Made by a program: the position numbers and the translations under genes
The notes under the pieces: model-generated
Databases searched by the model: none
Told to the model about the DNA's origin: nothing
What the model saw: only the letters and a program-made list of their open reading frames with translations
In this document: positions 23,235 to 34,482 of the stretch, piece after piece
Position numbering within the stretch: position 1 is the stretch's first letter
How the letters are laid out: the number at the start of each line of letters is the position of its first letter
DNA from: Myrica gale
Taxonomy: Eukaryota; Streptophyta; Magnoliopsida; Fagales; Myricaceae
Direction of reading: 5' to 3'
Assembly (NCBI GenBank): GCA_963930655.1
Contig: OZ005620.1
Location: 18,605,001-18,669,000 of the forward strand
DNA: 64,000 bases

Positions 23235-25591
23235 ATGGATTTTACACAATCACGTACCCCTAATAGTGAGACTCGATTGGGAAGTGAAACTAGTCACACT
23301 TCTAACGTGATAGGTAGTAGTGTGGCTACTATACCTTCTCAATCTTGTCCAGCCACTCCTACGGAGAGTATGGACACAACTGGAAGTGATCCACGTGGGT
23401 TACCACCACTTCCTCCACTTAAAAAGAGGAAGAACTCACGTGAGTCTCCGGTTTGGCAGCACTACACTAATGTTGTTGATGAAAATGATGCTATGAATGT
23501 TAGAGCAACCTGTCACTATTGTAAGAAAGATTTTCCTGCCCATCACAAGAAGAATGAGACATCGGGGTTGAGGCAACATTTAGAGTCTTGTGTTTATTAC
23601 AAGAGGACTTTAGCGGGTCATGTGGATGTTGGTCAGATGTTGTTGAATCATGATGCATCGAGGGCGAATAGTGGTGATGTTGGGGTGATGGGGGTCACTC
23701 GTAAGTTTGATGAGAAGACTATTAGGGAGTTGATAGCAAGAACGGTAATTATAGACGAATTGTCATTTCTCACGGTTCAGAAGGTTGGGTTTAGGGCATT
23801 GATACATTACTTAGAACCTAAGTTTAAGATGTCTTCGAGGTATACGTTGATGAGAGATTGCATGGCATTATTTTTAAGGGAGAAGATTAAGTTGAAGGAG
23901 GGGTTTCGGGTGAATAAGTATAGAGTGTGCCTCAACACAGATACTTGGACATCAATCCAAAATTATAACTATATGTGTGTGACTGGACACTTTGTTGATT
24001 GTAATTGGACGTTGCATAAGAGGATCTTGTCATTTAAGATGATCCAAGACCATAAAGCATCAAGTATTGTACAGGAATTAGAAGATTGTCTACTTGAATG
24101 ACATATTGATAGGGTGCTAACCATTACGGTTGATAATGCATCTTCTAACGATGCGGCAATTGACCAATTCAAAAGAAGACAATTGTTTGAAAGTATTGGT
24201 TGTTCAACTTTGAAGAGTGTGTGTGGACATGAGTATTTACATTGTAGGTGTTGTGCACATGTTCTTAATTTGATTGTCTCTGACAGGTTGAAAGATGTGC
24301 ATAATTCGATATCTAAAGCCCGCAATATGATCAAATATGTAAAGTCTTCACCTTAAAGGTTAGAAACTTTCAAGAAAGCTGTTGCAAAAAAAAAAACATT
24401 GAATGTGTTCAATTCTTGAGTCTTGATGTTTCAACCCGTTGGAACTCCACCTATTTTATGTTGAATGTAGCCGAGAAATACCAGAAAGCATTTGATCAGA
24501 TGATGATTTTGGATGGGCATTTTGTTCTTTATTTGCAAGAGGATGGGCATGGGAGGCAAGGTTTGGGTCCACCTACGTTTGAGGATTGGGAGGTCATTCG
24601 TGGTGTAATAAAATTTTTGAAGTTATTCTATGAGGTCACTCTGGGAGTATCGGGATCGAACTTGGCCACATCTAATTTATTCTTTGAAGAATTGACTAAG
24701 ATTACTAGACATATCACGAGGTATAAATCCAGTGGGCAAAAGGATCTTGTGGCTATGACATTGAAAATGCAGTCGAAATATGACAAGTATTGGGGTAATT
24801 TAGAGAATGTGAATGTATTTTTATTCATTGCAGCATTGATTGATCCTCGATACAAATTGGGGGCATTAGATTATTGGTTCAAGAACCAATTAGGGGAGGC
24901 AAAGGGGAAGGAGATGACAAGCAAAATAAAAGGTGTATTTGAGAGGATGTTTTCCGAGTATAGTAGTGTCTCATCTACTAGTAGTGGTAGTAGTACTAGT
25001 ACTACCACTCCTCCCTGTGCTGTTGTCGATAGCACTGTCTCTATGGTTGATGTTGATATTGATTATGACAGTGATTACTTTACTGAATGGAGAATTTCAC
25101 AGCGGGCGTTGGAGTCCAAATCTGAGATTGAGAGATATTTATCTGAGGGAGTTATCGAGAAGATTCCAGAATTTGATATTCTGAATTGGTGGAAGGTGAA
25201 CTCTTTGAGGTTTCCAGTTATTTCTCAGATAGCCCGTGATGTATTGGCAATCCCCATCACCACTGTGCCCTCTGAGTCGGTGTTTAGTACTGGAGGATGG
25301 ATCTTGGATCCTTTCAGGAGTTCGTTGGCTCCAAAGACTGCTGAAGGATTAATATGTGCTCAGAATTGGTTGAGAGGTGACCCTATTGTGGGAGTGGTTG
25401 AAGCTGAACTTTATAGATCTCATAACATAACTGAAGATGAAGAGACTTACAGGCTTGATTCAGGTAAAATTATTCTTTGGTTAAATTTTGAAATTCAATA
25501 CTCAATATAATGTAATCATTATAATTTTATGCTTTTATTTCTTAATTATGTAGAGATATCGACTTTGACGACGGAGATTGAGATGGAGTAG
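23235..25591 (+). pseudogene. hAT transposase (BED zinc finger, RNase H-like, C-terminal dimerisation), three disabling lesions
   Basis: The reading frame starts at ATG 23235 directly after a 3' splice site (TTTATTTTCAG), suggesting an intron in the leader. Order: Ser/Thr-rich N terminus, BED zinc finger (CHYCKKDF...LRQHLESC, about residues 90-125), RNase H-like core with first Asp (LNTDTWTS) and second Asp (TITVDNASSND), and hAT dimerisation domain (LNWWKVNSLRFPVISQIARD, TVPSESVFSTGG). A short terminal intron (25464-25553) joins a last exon ending at TAG 25589-25591. Breaks: TGA at 24099-24101 (Trp expected), TAA at 24354-24356 (Gln expected), and a frameshift in an 11-A run at 24386-24396. 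Otherwise conserved, so inactivation is recent. Related to the Ac/RICESLEEPER-like group by domain order; exact clade not determined. Confidence 0.9.
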
Positions 25592-26086
25592 GACGCATGT
25601 TGCACTTGCACCACTTTTTAATCCTTTTTATACTATTTTATTTGAACAATGTTTATTTGATGTATCATGTATGTATAGTGATGTATAGTGTTGTCTTGAA
25701 TTATGTATTGATTGTAGTTTGGTTAACTTGTAAGTTTTCTAACTTGTATTTGACAATTTGTCAATTTTGTTGTAATTTTGTAACTTGTAAGTGAAAATTA
25801 AAATTTCTTTTTAGTGTTTTAATTGAGAATGATCAAATATTGGATTTGGTCATTCTCAAAAAATTGGGCATATAGAAAAAAGGTCATATGATAACAATCT
25901 CCATGATAAGTTTAATTATTGTCATGGTGATCAATAATATGGCCTACATGTTTAGATATAATTTTCACTATTTTTTTTTGTTTATTTCATTATTTGTTTT
26001 AGATATTTGTTTAGATTATCGAATATACCACCTTATTAGATATAATGTAACGTCACTATACATACATGGTAAATGAACTAGTGTAG
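25592..26086. other. AT-rich tail of the hAT pseudogene region
   Basis: No open gene. The 24-bp word CTTATTAGATATAATGTAAC plus CGTC(A) occurs at 26032-26055 and again at 26091-26114; the second copy is the inner edge of the right fold-back arm, so the first is a partial duplication of that edge. Confidence 0.6.
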
Positions 26087-26285
26087 CATTCTTATTAGAT
26101 ATAATGTAACGTCATCTGCCACGTAAGATTTTTCCGTTAAGCGGTTGATCCCAAAGCAGCTGAATCCAAAGCAAAGAAAAGTATTAAAATAAAAACAGGA
26201 TAAAAACTCTGGAACCGTATGGAACGAATTGAACCATAGCGGACCATTTTTTTTTAAAAAAAAGCCTAAATCTCACGGACAGTAA

Positions 26286-26481
26286 GGGTGCGTTTGTGTA
26301 CCAAAATTTTACCCCCTCTAAAATTTTAACACAATTAAATATTACAATATAATCTCTCTCTCCCCATCAAATCATTACTATTTACTACAAAAAATATAAA
26401 AAATTACCTCTCTTCACTTTTTCACTAAACACAATACCTAAAATTTTAACAACACTAAAATTTTACAACACAAACACAACC
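26286..26481. mobile_element. Tourist-like MITE, 196 bp (family T1, copy 3), inserted in a fold-back arm
   Basis: Starts GGGTGCGTTTGTGTACC and ends CACAAACACAACC, flanked by TAA at 26283-26285 and 26482-26484. The interior (CAATATAATCTCTCTCTCCC, CTCTTCACTTTTTCACTAAA) matches the copies at 8476-8674 and, inverted, at 17075-17273. Host sequence on both sides rejoins to match the partner arm at about 20817-20850, so the MITE arrived after the fold-back arms existed. Confidence 0.9.
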
Positions 26482-26509
26482 TAAGATATATTAAACCAAC
26501 AAAAAATAA

Positions 26510-27065
26510 CACCAAATAGATCAGGGTAGTTATTACCAAACAAAAGTTGGGTAGTTGTATTTTTTTTTTGAAAATAATAAATTTGAACCCTCGATAAATT
26601 AGAGAAATTTCCCTCTTGGACACATACGGCGCCGAAAAGAATCGTCTGTGTTTTGTCGGCGGAGCTTGAACTGTAAAAGCAAAATGGAAATAGACTAGTA
26701 ATAAACAAAAGGAAAACGAGGATATGATACGAATGTCATGTTGTATGATCAAAGCCGTTGACTCGCGTCCCAATCGGTTGGGCCTGAACGCCACTCTCAA
26801 ATCGCAATCAACGGTGAGTCTGTGGCCGAGAAATCCGGGGACACCAGGCCATGTGTTCGGTCCCCGAGAGGGCATTAAATCCGAGTCATGTGACTGCTCG
26901 TGCGATCTGACAATCTGCAGTGGGTCCACTCCACGTGATGTTATCCGGACATCTCTCATCCGCCAAAATAGACCGCAAGAGTGCACTAGCTCCGTCAACA
27001 GTGGTCCAATGGGAAGTCACCACGTGGTGGACCTGACGACCTAACCTCAAATGCTCCTAACCGAT
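26510..27065. other. Intergenic, no gene seen
   Basis: A moderately GC-rich stretch (26730-27050) with open frames on both strands but no recognisable domain. It could be a promoter-like relic; no call is made. Confidence 0.5.
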
Positions 27066-27067
27066 GC

Positions 27068-27232
27068 GAAAGTTCGGTTAAAAAATATTCTAAGAATTTT
27101 TTTAATCTTCACAATAAAAAAATTCTCTAATCAAACAGTATTTTTAACATCAAATAAAAATAACTACAACACATATTAATAAAATTAATATTACCTAAAC
27201 ATTTTCAAAAAACACCACAACTGAACAACTTC
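27068..27232. mobile_element. Tourist-like MITE (family T2, copy 1)
   Basis: GTTCGGTTAA near the left and TGAACAAC near the right form imperfect inverted ends. The interior (AATAACTACAACACATATTA, then AATAAAATTAATATTACCTA) matches the reverse complement of the element at 59682-59860. The target duplication is not clear here. Confidence 0.6.
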
Positions 27233-27321
27233 TAGAATATTTTTGCTGAACGACGTTACGTAAATGGACAATATAGAGAGGAATGGAAGAAGAGCTTGGC
27301 AGGGACGCGATCTAAAGAGAT

Positions 27322-27527
27322 CATGGGTCTTGTTTGAGTTCCAATAATTTGGACCCAAAAATTTAGGTTTAATAATAAAAAATTCATCACATAAATTTTT
27401 ATTATTATAATATTTATTAAAAATCTTCTATCTCTTCACTTTTTCACCAACTCTTATAACATATTTTTACTTTATAATATTTCTCAAACTTCAATACTCA
27501 AAATTTTCACCCTCAAACATCCGTATT
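27322..27527. mobile_element. AT-rich MITE-like segment (same family as 2840-3060)
   Basis: Ends resemble GGGTCTTGTTTGAG and CTCAAACATCC, roughly inverted. The interior shares a long ordered AT-rich word series with the reverse complement of 2950-3040. Confidence 0.5.
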
Positions 27528-28392
27528 TTGTCGTTTACAACCGAACCAGTTATGACTAAAATGGTATTTGCTTATGTTTTACGTGAAGGTGGAGCACTTA
27601 ATTATTAATTACTAAATTAAAAAAGAATTTAATAGAAGATCAAAAATATTTTCTATTCAACCCCTTCTGCATATTGATATCCGCCCTAGATTTTTATACT
27701 CGTACCCACAAATTCCAATGAAACAAAGAGAACGGCAGGTTTGATTACTCTTACCTAATCCTTGTTCTACATGTTTCTTCCCTTTTATCTTTTTGTAATT
27801 ATTATTTTTATGTATTTTTACCGCAACATCTAGGAAGGTAAATATTTTTTTCATGGATTCAATATTAAGTCGCACCATCAAGAGAAAGGCACGGGTAATG
27901 GGGATTCAATTTTTTTTTTTGAGTATTTAATGATTTTTTATTTTGAAATAAATACATTCATCAGACATTAAAAATTGATAATTATGGATGAAATTTGTAT
28001 TTATCCTTTTTATTTTTATTTTTACAGTATCTTTGACTATTATCGGTGAAGACTGCTGGATCAAGATGTTAATGTAAGTGATTTCAGGCCCAACCTAATG
28101 AACTCCAAGATGATGCATGATGAAATTCAGGGGCTAAAAGTAAGATACAAGCTCACGGTACTCGTTATTGGGCTCCCTCCAAAGATAGACGTGCACTTAC
28201 CCAAACCCCACTATTATATAAATCTAAGCTGAAGGGTTTGAACTCGTACCCATCTGCCCAGGATTCAAGGTTGCAATATAAAGATTGGTAAACAACATGA
28301 GAATTCAAAGATCCAAATTGTTTTTAACAGTCTACTTGGTATAAATTCACAAGGCATACCATAATCATTCGGAGTATATAAAATTTATGAAA
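27528..28392. other. Intergenic, no gene seen
   Basis: AT-rich DNA without recognisable genes, RNA genes or element ends. Confidence 0.55.
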
Positions 28393-28690
28393 AAAAAATC
28401 ACTTTGCACCTTCAAACTACCAAAGTAATCACAAACAATAGTTTCAACTACCATATTTGACACATTAGAATTATCAAATTTCATTAATTTGTACCCTTAC
28501 AAAGTATCCAACGTTAAAAATCGTGCTACATGCATTATAAATGAGTCATGTGGCATAATTTTGACAGTTCAATACTTTTATTTTAGGCACAAATTAATTA
28601 ATTTTGAAAGTTAGAGGAATTAACGTGTCAAAAGTGGTAAATAAGACCAATGTTTGAGATTGAACCCCCCCCCCCCCCCCCTAAACTTTC
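28393..28690. mobile_element. Degenerate fold-back MITE with a 17-C run
   Basis: The left half (ACCATATTTGACACATTA, then TTCATTAATTTGTACCC) matches the reverse complement of the right half (TACCACTTTTGACACGTTAA, then AATTAATTTGTGCC). A homopolymer of 17 C occupies 28665-28681. The ends and any target duplication are blurred. Confidence 0.5.
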
Positions 28691-28828
28691 ATTGAGTTTC
28701 CTTTTCTGCCAGGGGCAAATGAAAATCCGAAGGGTTTTAAGGACAAGTAAACAGATTTACAAGAACAAAACTACATCTGTCATCTCTTCCTTTACTTCTA
28801 TTCGAATGCTCATGTCCACCTAATGCAA

Positions 28829-31800
28829 CTAATCCTTCCGCCCTTCCTTGTTCAACCGACGTGAAGCCAGGCCTTTGGATGAGAGGCCTGGAGTAACGGG
28901 CATTGAAGCTGTCTTCGGTGCCTCCTCATCATCCCAACTGTCCCCCCAACTGTTATCCCATACATCATTAGTGTCCAACTCTGTTTTTCCCCCACTGGAA
29001 ACAGGAAGCCCCATGTCTATCTTTTGAAATTTAAACCCACTGCCTGAGTAATACCTACGCCTGAGGCTAATGCACATCCAAGCTGATAACAGTATCACTA
29101 GTGGGGCAAAGAAGATAAGGGCAGTAACAGGTCTTCGTTTCAGGAAGCTTATGAATGAGGACTTAGGGGGATTTTCAAACTCCTTCTGAAGAGTGTGTCC
29201 AATCAAATCCCTGAAGTCAAGGCTGCAGTTGCCACTTCCCGCTGTTAAGGTGATCAAACTGTCAGTTCCTCCGTCTGTGATAGAAACCTTGACCTGCACC
29301 GTTCAGATATCAAGTCACAACCCACTCTATAAGCCAATGATAATTACTTCTGGGTAATAGCTTTTCCAATATTGATTCACATGGGTGATAAGCAAGCAAG
29401 CTTATCAATGCATCCAATTGAATGAGTTAATTTCAACCTTCAATGCTAAAAGAGAAAAATGAATACCATAAATAATGTCAATGATACATGGACACGCATT
29501 TACAAATGAAATGCAATTCATAATTACGAAAGCTTGTGTATGTCAGCTGACCATCACCTCTGAAATTTCCAGAATCTAGGCTGGGCAGCATAAATAAAGG
29601 TATGTGTCTTGTCTTCATGTCCTAAAATGCATACGGAAAACTTAAGGACAAAACAATATTAACTCCTGATTAAGTAAAGCTCCTCAGACAAGGAAGTTAA
29701 CATTTATTTGATGTATGCACTTGAATCCCAAGTCATCACTTAGGAAGTGCTGCATCAAGAGCAAAGATTAGATGATCCAAACCAAATTATGCACATCAAG
29801 TTTAAGAGCAGCTAAGGAAATTGAGTTGCCAGTCTCGTTAGATACTTTATATTAAATGAACTATCATATGTTGCTTGAAGCAGAGGCAGAAAAACACTGC
29901 CATGAATCAAATTTGCCTCACATACCACACAGTATTAGATGGTCATCCAGAAGAGGGGAAAAGAAAAAAAAGGAGAGAGGAGGACGGAGAAGAAGAAGTG
30001 GAAGAGAATAGAAAAGAGGCTAGATTTCTAGTAATTGCGAAATGCCTACATAAATTAGATCAATATCGTTTGCGTGAGACAGATTGAGATGGTGACATAA
30101 TTCATAAGAGTAGTGAGAGAACCCAGAGCAGAAACGAAGGGAGTTAATTTTTTTCAGATAAGGACTCTCTACATTTTAATAAGAATAATAATAGGGTTAA
30201 GTACCCATTTCCTCCCTAGGTTTTGATCCCTTTTAACAAATAGATAAATAACTCAGAATAATATGACATTAATGTAATAATTGGTAACAACAGGTTAACA
30301 GGAAGGACTCCATATAAAGTACTAAAAGCCTCATCCCAGAACAAGCAATACAAGTGAAAAACAAGTCCTTGAAATACAAAATCACCAATGGTCTCAGTGG
30401 CAAGTTATTTTGTTGTTTTACCCGTAATTATGATCATCTTAGTCGATTGTTTCGCATTGCTATTGTTTGGTTACATTCTGCGCAGAACTCTTATTGAGGG
30501 GCCAACACTATCAACCACCCACATCGAGAGGAAATCCATTTTCTTTTCCAAATCTTTGTGATAAAAAAAAAACTTTTTAATGGACTGAAAAATTGCAGAA
30601 ACGTGATAGAAACCCATGGAATGTGGAAGCTAAATTGCAGCCAACTGAAATTAAAACTATTTGCATAGAAACCCATACGAAAAAAGAAAGGAACTTGACA
30701 TATCCCAAATCCATTACTACTTGCAAAATGTTGGTTTTATCTGACTGTCAACTTTCATCTATTTTTACCTGAAAATTGGCAATCATAAAGATGAAAAACC
30801 ACTATCCCCACTTCTTTGGAGAAATAAAAGTGTGCCTAGCAACCTAACACCATATTCATTTGTTCCTTTTTCTTTTCCTCATAAGTGCCTTGCTCTTTTA
30901 TTTTAGGGAAAATTTATATTTCCTCACTGGGTTTCTAAAAAATTCATAAAACTCACTAGGTTTTGACCGTTAGTTCAATAAATCACTCAGCCCAACTCCA
31001 TTAGAGTGATTTCACAGAATTTTTTTTACCCAATCACAATTTGCCACCTATCATAAAAAAAAACCCAGTGAGTTCTATCACTCTAATGGTGTTGGGCTGA
31101 GTGATCTATTGTAGTAACAGCCAAAACCTAGTGATTTTTTTTAAACCCAAGATTTTTTCAAAATCGCATCAAACCTAGTGAGTGAAAATGAATGTTTCCT
31201 TTATTTAAAAGAACGCAAAAGGCTCATAATCCAGCGTTATCCTGATTTATACGAATTATGGAGTTTAAAAGCTAGGGAAATAAGGTGTTAGCATGCCCCA
31301 TAATGACTAGGAACTCATTAAATGAAAGGTACCTTTGTGTCTTCTTTCTCTTGGATCTGAACTTTTCTTTCCTCTAACTGAACAGAATCAGGAGCAGATA
31401 TGGTAACAACGAGAGGACCTTTCCCCTTGTTCTGTATTAAAAGTAACAGATCTGGAGAGTCTGAAGAAATACCAACCGCCATTACATTCAGAATAGTCAA
31501 TATCAATTCAAAAAGTCCCAGATAATGTATCTCAGCGTGCTACAGCTAGAAATAACAAATGTGAACAAGATCTTTGAATACAGAAGACATTCTATGATCC
31601 TGCACTAATATTTACAGGTGATTATATATCAGAACATCTCAGATTGACTTGAATTCACTACAGTGAAAACAGATAGTTCCTCTTAGGAGCTGAAAAATAT
31701 GACTCCCAACAACCCTATCTTCTGCAATGCAAATAATTCTCCAGATTGAAACATTCAAATGCATGCCACTTTTAAAGTCCAATGACCAATGAGAGGGTTG

Positions 31801-32814
31801 AAGAGAGGATGTATTAAAACCATGTTTGACAATGGGATTATCGATGCCCCCCATCTCCAAAACCATGTCCCTTTGATGGGGATGTACCAGAGGAAGGAAG
31901 CTTCAAAAGTTCCATCCTCTTATCTGGGTGCCCAAAATATTTCCTCTTAAATTGTTGCATGAATAGTCAGATACTTCCAATAGTTGCAAACATGCGGTAC
32001 ACTATAAGATAGTACTATTTAACCAGAAGAGAATGTCAAAATTTGACGACTTCAATCAAAGAAATCCTGCTTATGATAACACATACCATTCCCAGAAATC
32101 CTGCTTAGTACATAAGTTTTAAAAAAAAAGTATTAGCAATAAAAAAGATCAGTTACGCAATGTCAACACATACCATTCCCAGGAACTCTCAAACATGCAA
32201 CCAACTTGTTCTTCTCATCCGTGCACATATTAGATGAATCACATTCTTCACCCCGAGAACCTTCATTCCTCAAGGGCGTGGAAGAGACCACATTGCCCTC
32301 TTCCTTAGCGCCATCCTTAGATCCCATTCCATCTCTTAACTTCTCCTTTTCATCATGGCCCTCCTTCCCTTTTGATTCCTCGCTTGACCCGCCAACACCC
32401 TTTTGCACGTCATCAGCTTCCCTCAACTCCGATTGCCCACTCGAGTTGCTCCTATCAATTCCATTCTCAATAACAACACCCTCCTTTGATCCACCCAATT
32501 GATCTTCCTCATCCTTTACCTTGTTATCTTTAGTAATATTCAAAACCAAGTTCGACCCACCTGAACTTTTCTCATTCGAACCATCCGTTTCGTACGGGGT
32601 CAGAGTAATTTTGGGATCCAAACCAATGTTGGCACTTGCGTTCACCTATATTCAAAAACTATAATCAAACACACACTACGCCACTTAACAATTAGCATTT
32701 TAAAATCAAATCAATTATCTTTTCTCCATTGTTTACCTTCAAATCAGCACGAGAGCAATCAACGAAAGGTAGTATCACAAAGAGCCCCACCAAAAGGACA
32801 AACTTTGAGTCCAT
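28829..32814 (-). CDS. Single-pass type I membrane protein of unknown function (DUF7356-like)
   Basis: Four GT-AG exons, all in phase: 32814-32737, 32645-32174, 31460-31333, 29293-28829; 380 residues. Residues 1-20 form a signal peptide (MDSKFVLLVGLFVILPFVDC). Then comes a long, hydrophilic acidic Ser/Gly/Glu/Lys-rich region with N-glycosylation sequons (about 27-175), a compact conserved-looking part (LLLLIQNKGKGPLVVTISAP through VKVSITDGGTDSLITL), one transmembrane helix (ALIFFAPLVILLSAWMCISL, about 280-300), RRR on the inner side, and an acidic Trp-rich cytosolic tail (NSWGDSWDDEE). The arrangement fits plant proteins annotated only as DUF7356 or uncharacterised transmembrane protein; the family name is from memory and tentative. 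Intron 3 (2 kb) holds a fold-back MITE. No biochemical role can be inferred. Confidence 0.88.
30905..31201. mobile_element. Fold-back MITE in intron 3 of the membrane-protein gene
   Basis: Inverted halves: CACTCAGCCCAACTCCATTA, then GAGTGAT, in the left half pairs with ATCACTCTAATGGTGTTGGG, then CTGAGTG, in the right half. Outer parts (AGGGAAAATT..., CTCACTAGGTTTTGACCGTTA and its inverted partner) also pair with gaps. Target duplication not identified. Confidence 0.65.
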
Positions 32815-33155
32815 ATTCCCAGACAAACCCACTTGTTTGCATTACAAGAGGACCCTATTATCATGGAAACTGAAGGAGAAAGGCCAAACACGACATGTAT
32901 CGAATGGGTTTTTGGAGGGGAGGGAACCGAAAAGAAATGCACGATGGATTGAAAACAAAAATAGATCAAGTGTGAAAGTGACCTGGAAGAGGACGACGTC
33001 TCTGTGCTCATTTTCTGAGCCTTGTTCAAATCCAACAAGCCCTGGTACCCACAGAGCTAGGCAGAGCTTGTGAGGGAAACTCTGAAGTCATACATGGGAC
33101 GTTGACCTGAACGACTCCAAACTTCACACGAGCCAAAACCCTATTTTTTGTTAGG

Positions 33156-33555
33156 CTTAATTAATTTAATCCGTCGCGGATTTTTTTTTAATTTAGCCCT
33201 TCAATTTTAATTATCCTATTCAACTCCCCTCAGCGTCGCTAGTTATTCTAAAAAAAAAAAAAGTTATTCCGTCAAATTTTATCATTCTTAGTGACGAATT
33301 TATGCTTGCATGTCTAACGAAATAACACATCATTATCAATTATCGGTCCATATTTAGATTCACTTAGCCTATATGGCTTAATAGTAGCATTTTTTGGTAG
33401 GTATATGTATTTATGTACCTTGTTTGTGGTCTTTATTTCAATTGAAGGACATTTTTAAGCCAAATACTTAATCTCAAGGACTCTAAGAGAAAGAATGAAA
33501 ACTGAGGAACTAAATTGGGAAAAAAAATTAAACTTCTAAGGAATTAATTAAGTCT
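33156..33555. mobile_element. Weak fold-back element about 340 bp upstream of the membrane-protein gene
   Basis: Left CTTAATTAATTTAATCC and following T-rich/AATTTAG(C/T)(C/T)C words are inverted relative to right GGACTCTAAGAG..., AACTAAATTGGGAAAAAAAA and GGAATTAATTAAG. The design is like the other 'first-tract' fold-backs of the window but more decayed. Confidence 0.45.
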
Positions 33556-33682
33556 TATTATTAATAAGAAAATTTTAGAAAATTACCTAAGTTTTTAAAA
33601 TTAATAAATAAATACTTGGTTGAGGCCACTTTTACAAAATTACTGTATCTTCAAAGAAAATAAAAAATATTAATTATAACAA

Positions 33683-34482
33683 TAAATAAAAGACTAAAAT
33701 GCTTCGTACGTCCCTGGGTATGACTATTTCTCAACTTAGTCCTTAGGGTATGAGTTTCCCTATAAAAACCCCTGGGGTTTGGCCCTATTCCCAGAAGAGT
33801 CCTGCCGTCAACTAAATGGACAGAAATGTTGACGTGGCTAACGACGCACACGTGGAAACTGACATGCAGATTACCAACCAATCGCAGTGCGACACGATCC
33901 TTCCCCGGTGAACCTCCACCGGGCAGGCCCAGGGAGGAGAAATCCTCCCCCACCGGCGCGGCTGGGGGACCTCCCTCAGCCCCGGGCAGGCCCAGACCAC
34001 CGCCCGGTGGAGGAGGCATGGGCGGCCAGTGGTCTGGGCGCGCCCGGGGTTGAGGGAGGTCCCCCAGCCGCGCAGGTGGGGGAGGATTTCTCCTCCCCCC
34101 GCTGGCCGCCCAGTTCTGAGCGGCCAAAATACCCACCGGCCGGTATTTTGGCCGGTGGAGGTTCACCGGCCGATCCTTCCCCTCTGTCTTTTTTTTTTTT
34201 AATTATAAAAAATATTTTTTTATTAATTTTTATTTTTTTTTTAAAAAATATTTTTTATTCACTGAGACGTGTCACACTGCGATTGGTTGGTAATCTCCAT
34301 GTCAGTTTTCACGTGTGCGCCGTCAGCCACGTCTGCATTTCCGTCCATTTAGTTGACGACAGAACTCTTCGGGGAATAGGGCCAAACTCCAGGGTTTTTT
34401 AAGGGAAATTCATACCCTAAGGACTAAGTTGGGAAAAGGGTCATACCCCAGGGATGTACGAAGCATTTTAGCCTAAATAAAA
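33683..34482. mobile_element. Mutator-like fold-back MITE, 782 bp, 9-bp TSD TAAATAAAA
   Basis: The element 33692-34473 starts GACTAAAATGCTTCGTACGT and ends with the inverted counterpart (reverse complement GGCTAAAATGCTTCGTACAT). The arms extend about 210 bp each. Perfect 9-bp duplications TAAATAAAA lie at 33683-33691 and 34474-34482, the size made by Mutator-like transposases. The core (33896-34175) is strongly GC-rich and contains a second inverted repeat (AGGAGAAATCCTCCCCCACC and following, pairing with 34041-34100) plus GGTGAACCTCCACC/GGTGGAGGTTCACC. The open frames inside are by-products of GC content. Confidence 0.9.

Larger units (their letters stand above)
20817..26505. mobile_element. 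Composite long-TIR element enclosing a hAT transposase pseudogene
   Basis: The left arm (about 20817-21015) and right arm (about 26087-26505) are inverted, diverged copies. The reverse complement of the left arm reads CATTCTTATTGGACATGATG, then GCCACGTAAGAATTTTCCGT; the right arm reads CATTCTTATTAGATATAATG, then GCCACGTAAGATTTTTCCGT, and similarity continues outward through GGA(A)C(A/G)AATTGAA and GGACCAT. The right arm is split by a Tourist MITE (26286-26481); GATATATTAA resumes right after it, as the left arm predicts. Arms of this type (GTCCCTGGG, CTGCCTAACGG, ACGTGGCAAACGACG) resemble other Mutator-like fold-backs in the window. Inside lie a hAT 5' terminus and a transposase pseudogene. 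Exact outer ends and target duplication are not resolved. Confidence 0.7.

Noticed and set aside
29875..30087. Lys/Glu-rich 70-codon plus-strand frame
   Set aside because: Purine-rich low-complexity DNA in intron 3 of the membrane-protein gene, on the opposite strand.
32206..32502. 98-codon plus-strand frame, Ser/Pro-rich
   Set aside because: Antisense to the acidic exon 2 of the membrane-protein gene.
33651..34402. 171-codon frames on both strands
   Set aside because: They mirror each other across the palindromic Mutator-like MITE and read Gly/Pro-rich low complexity.
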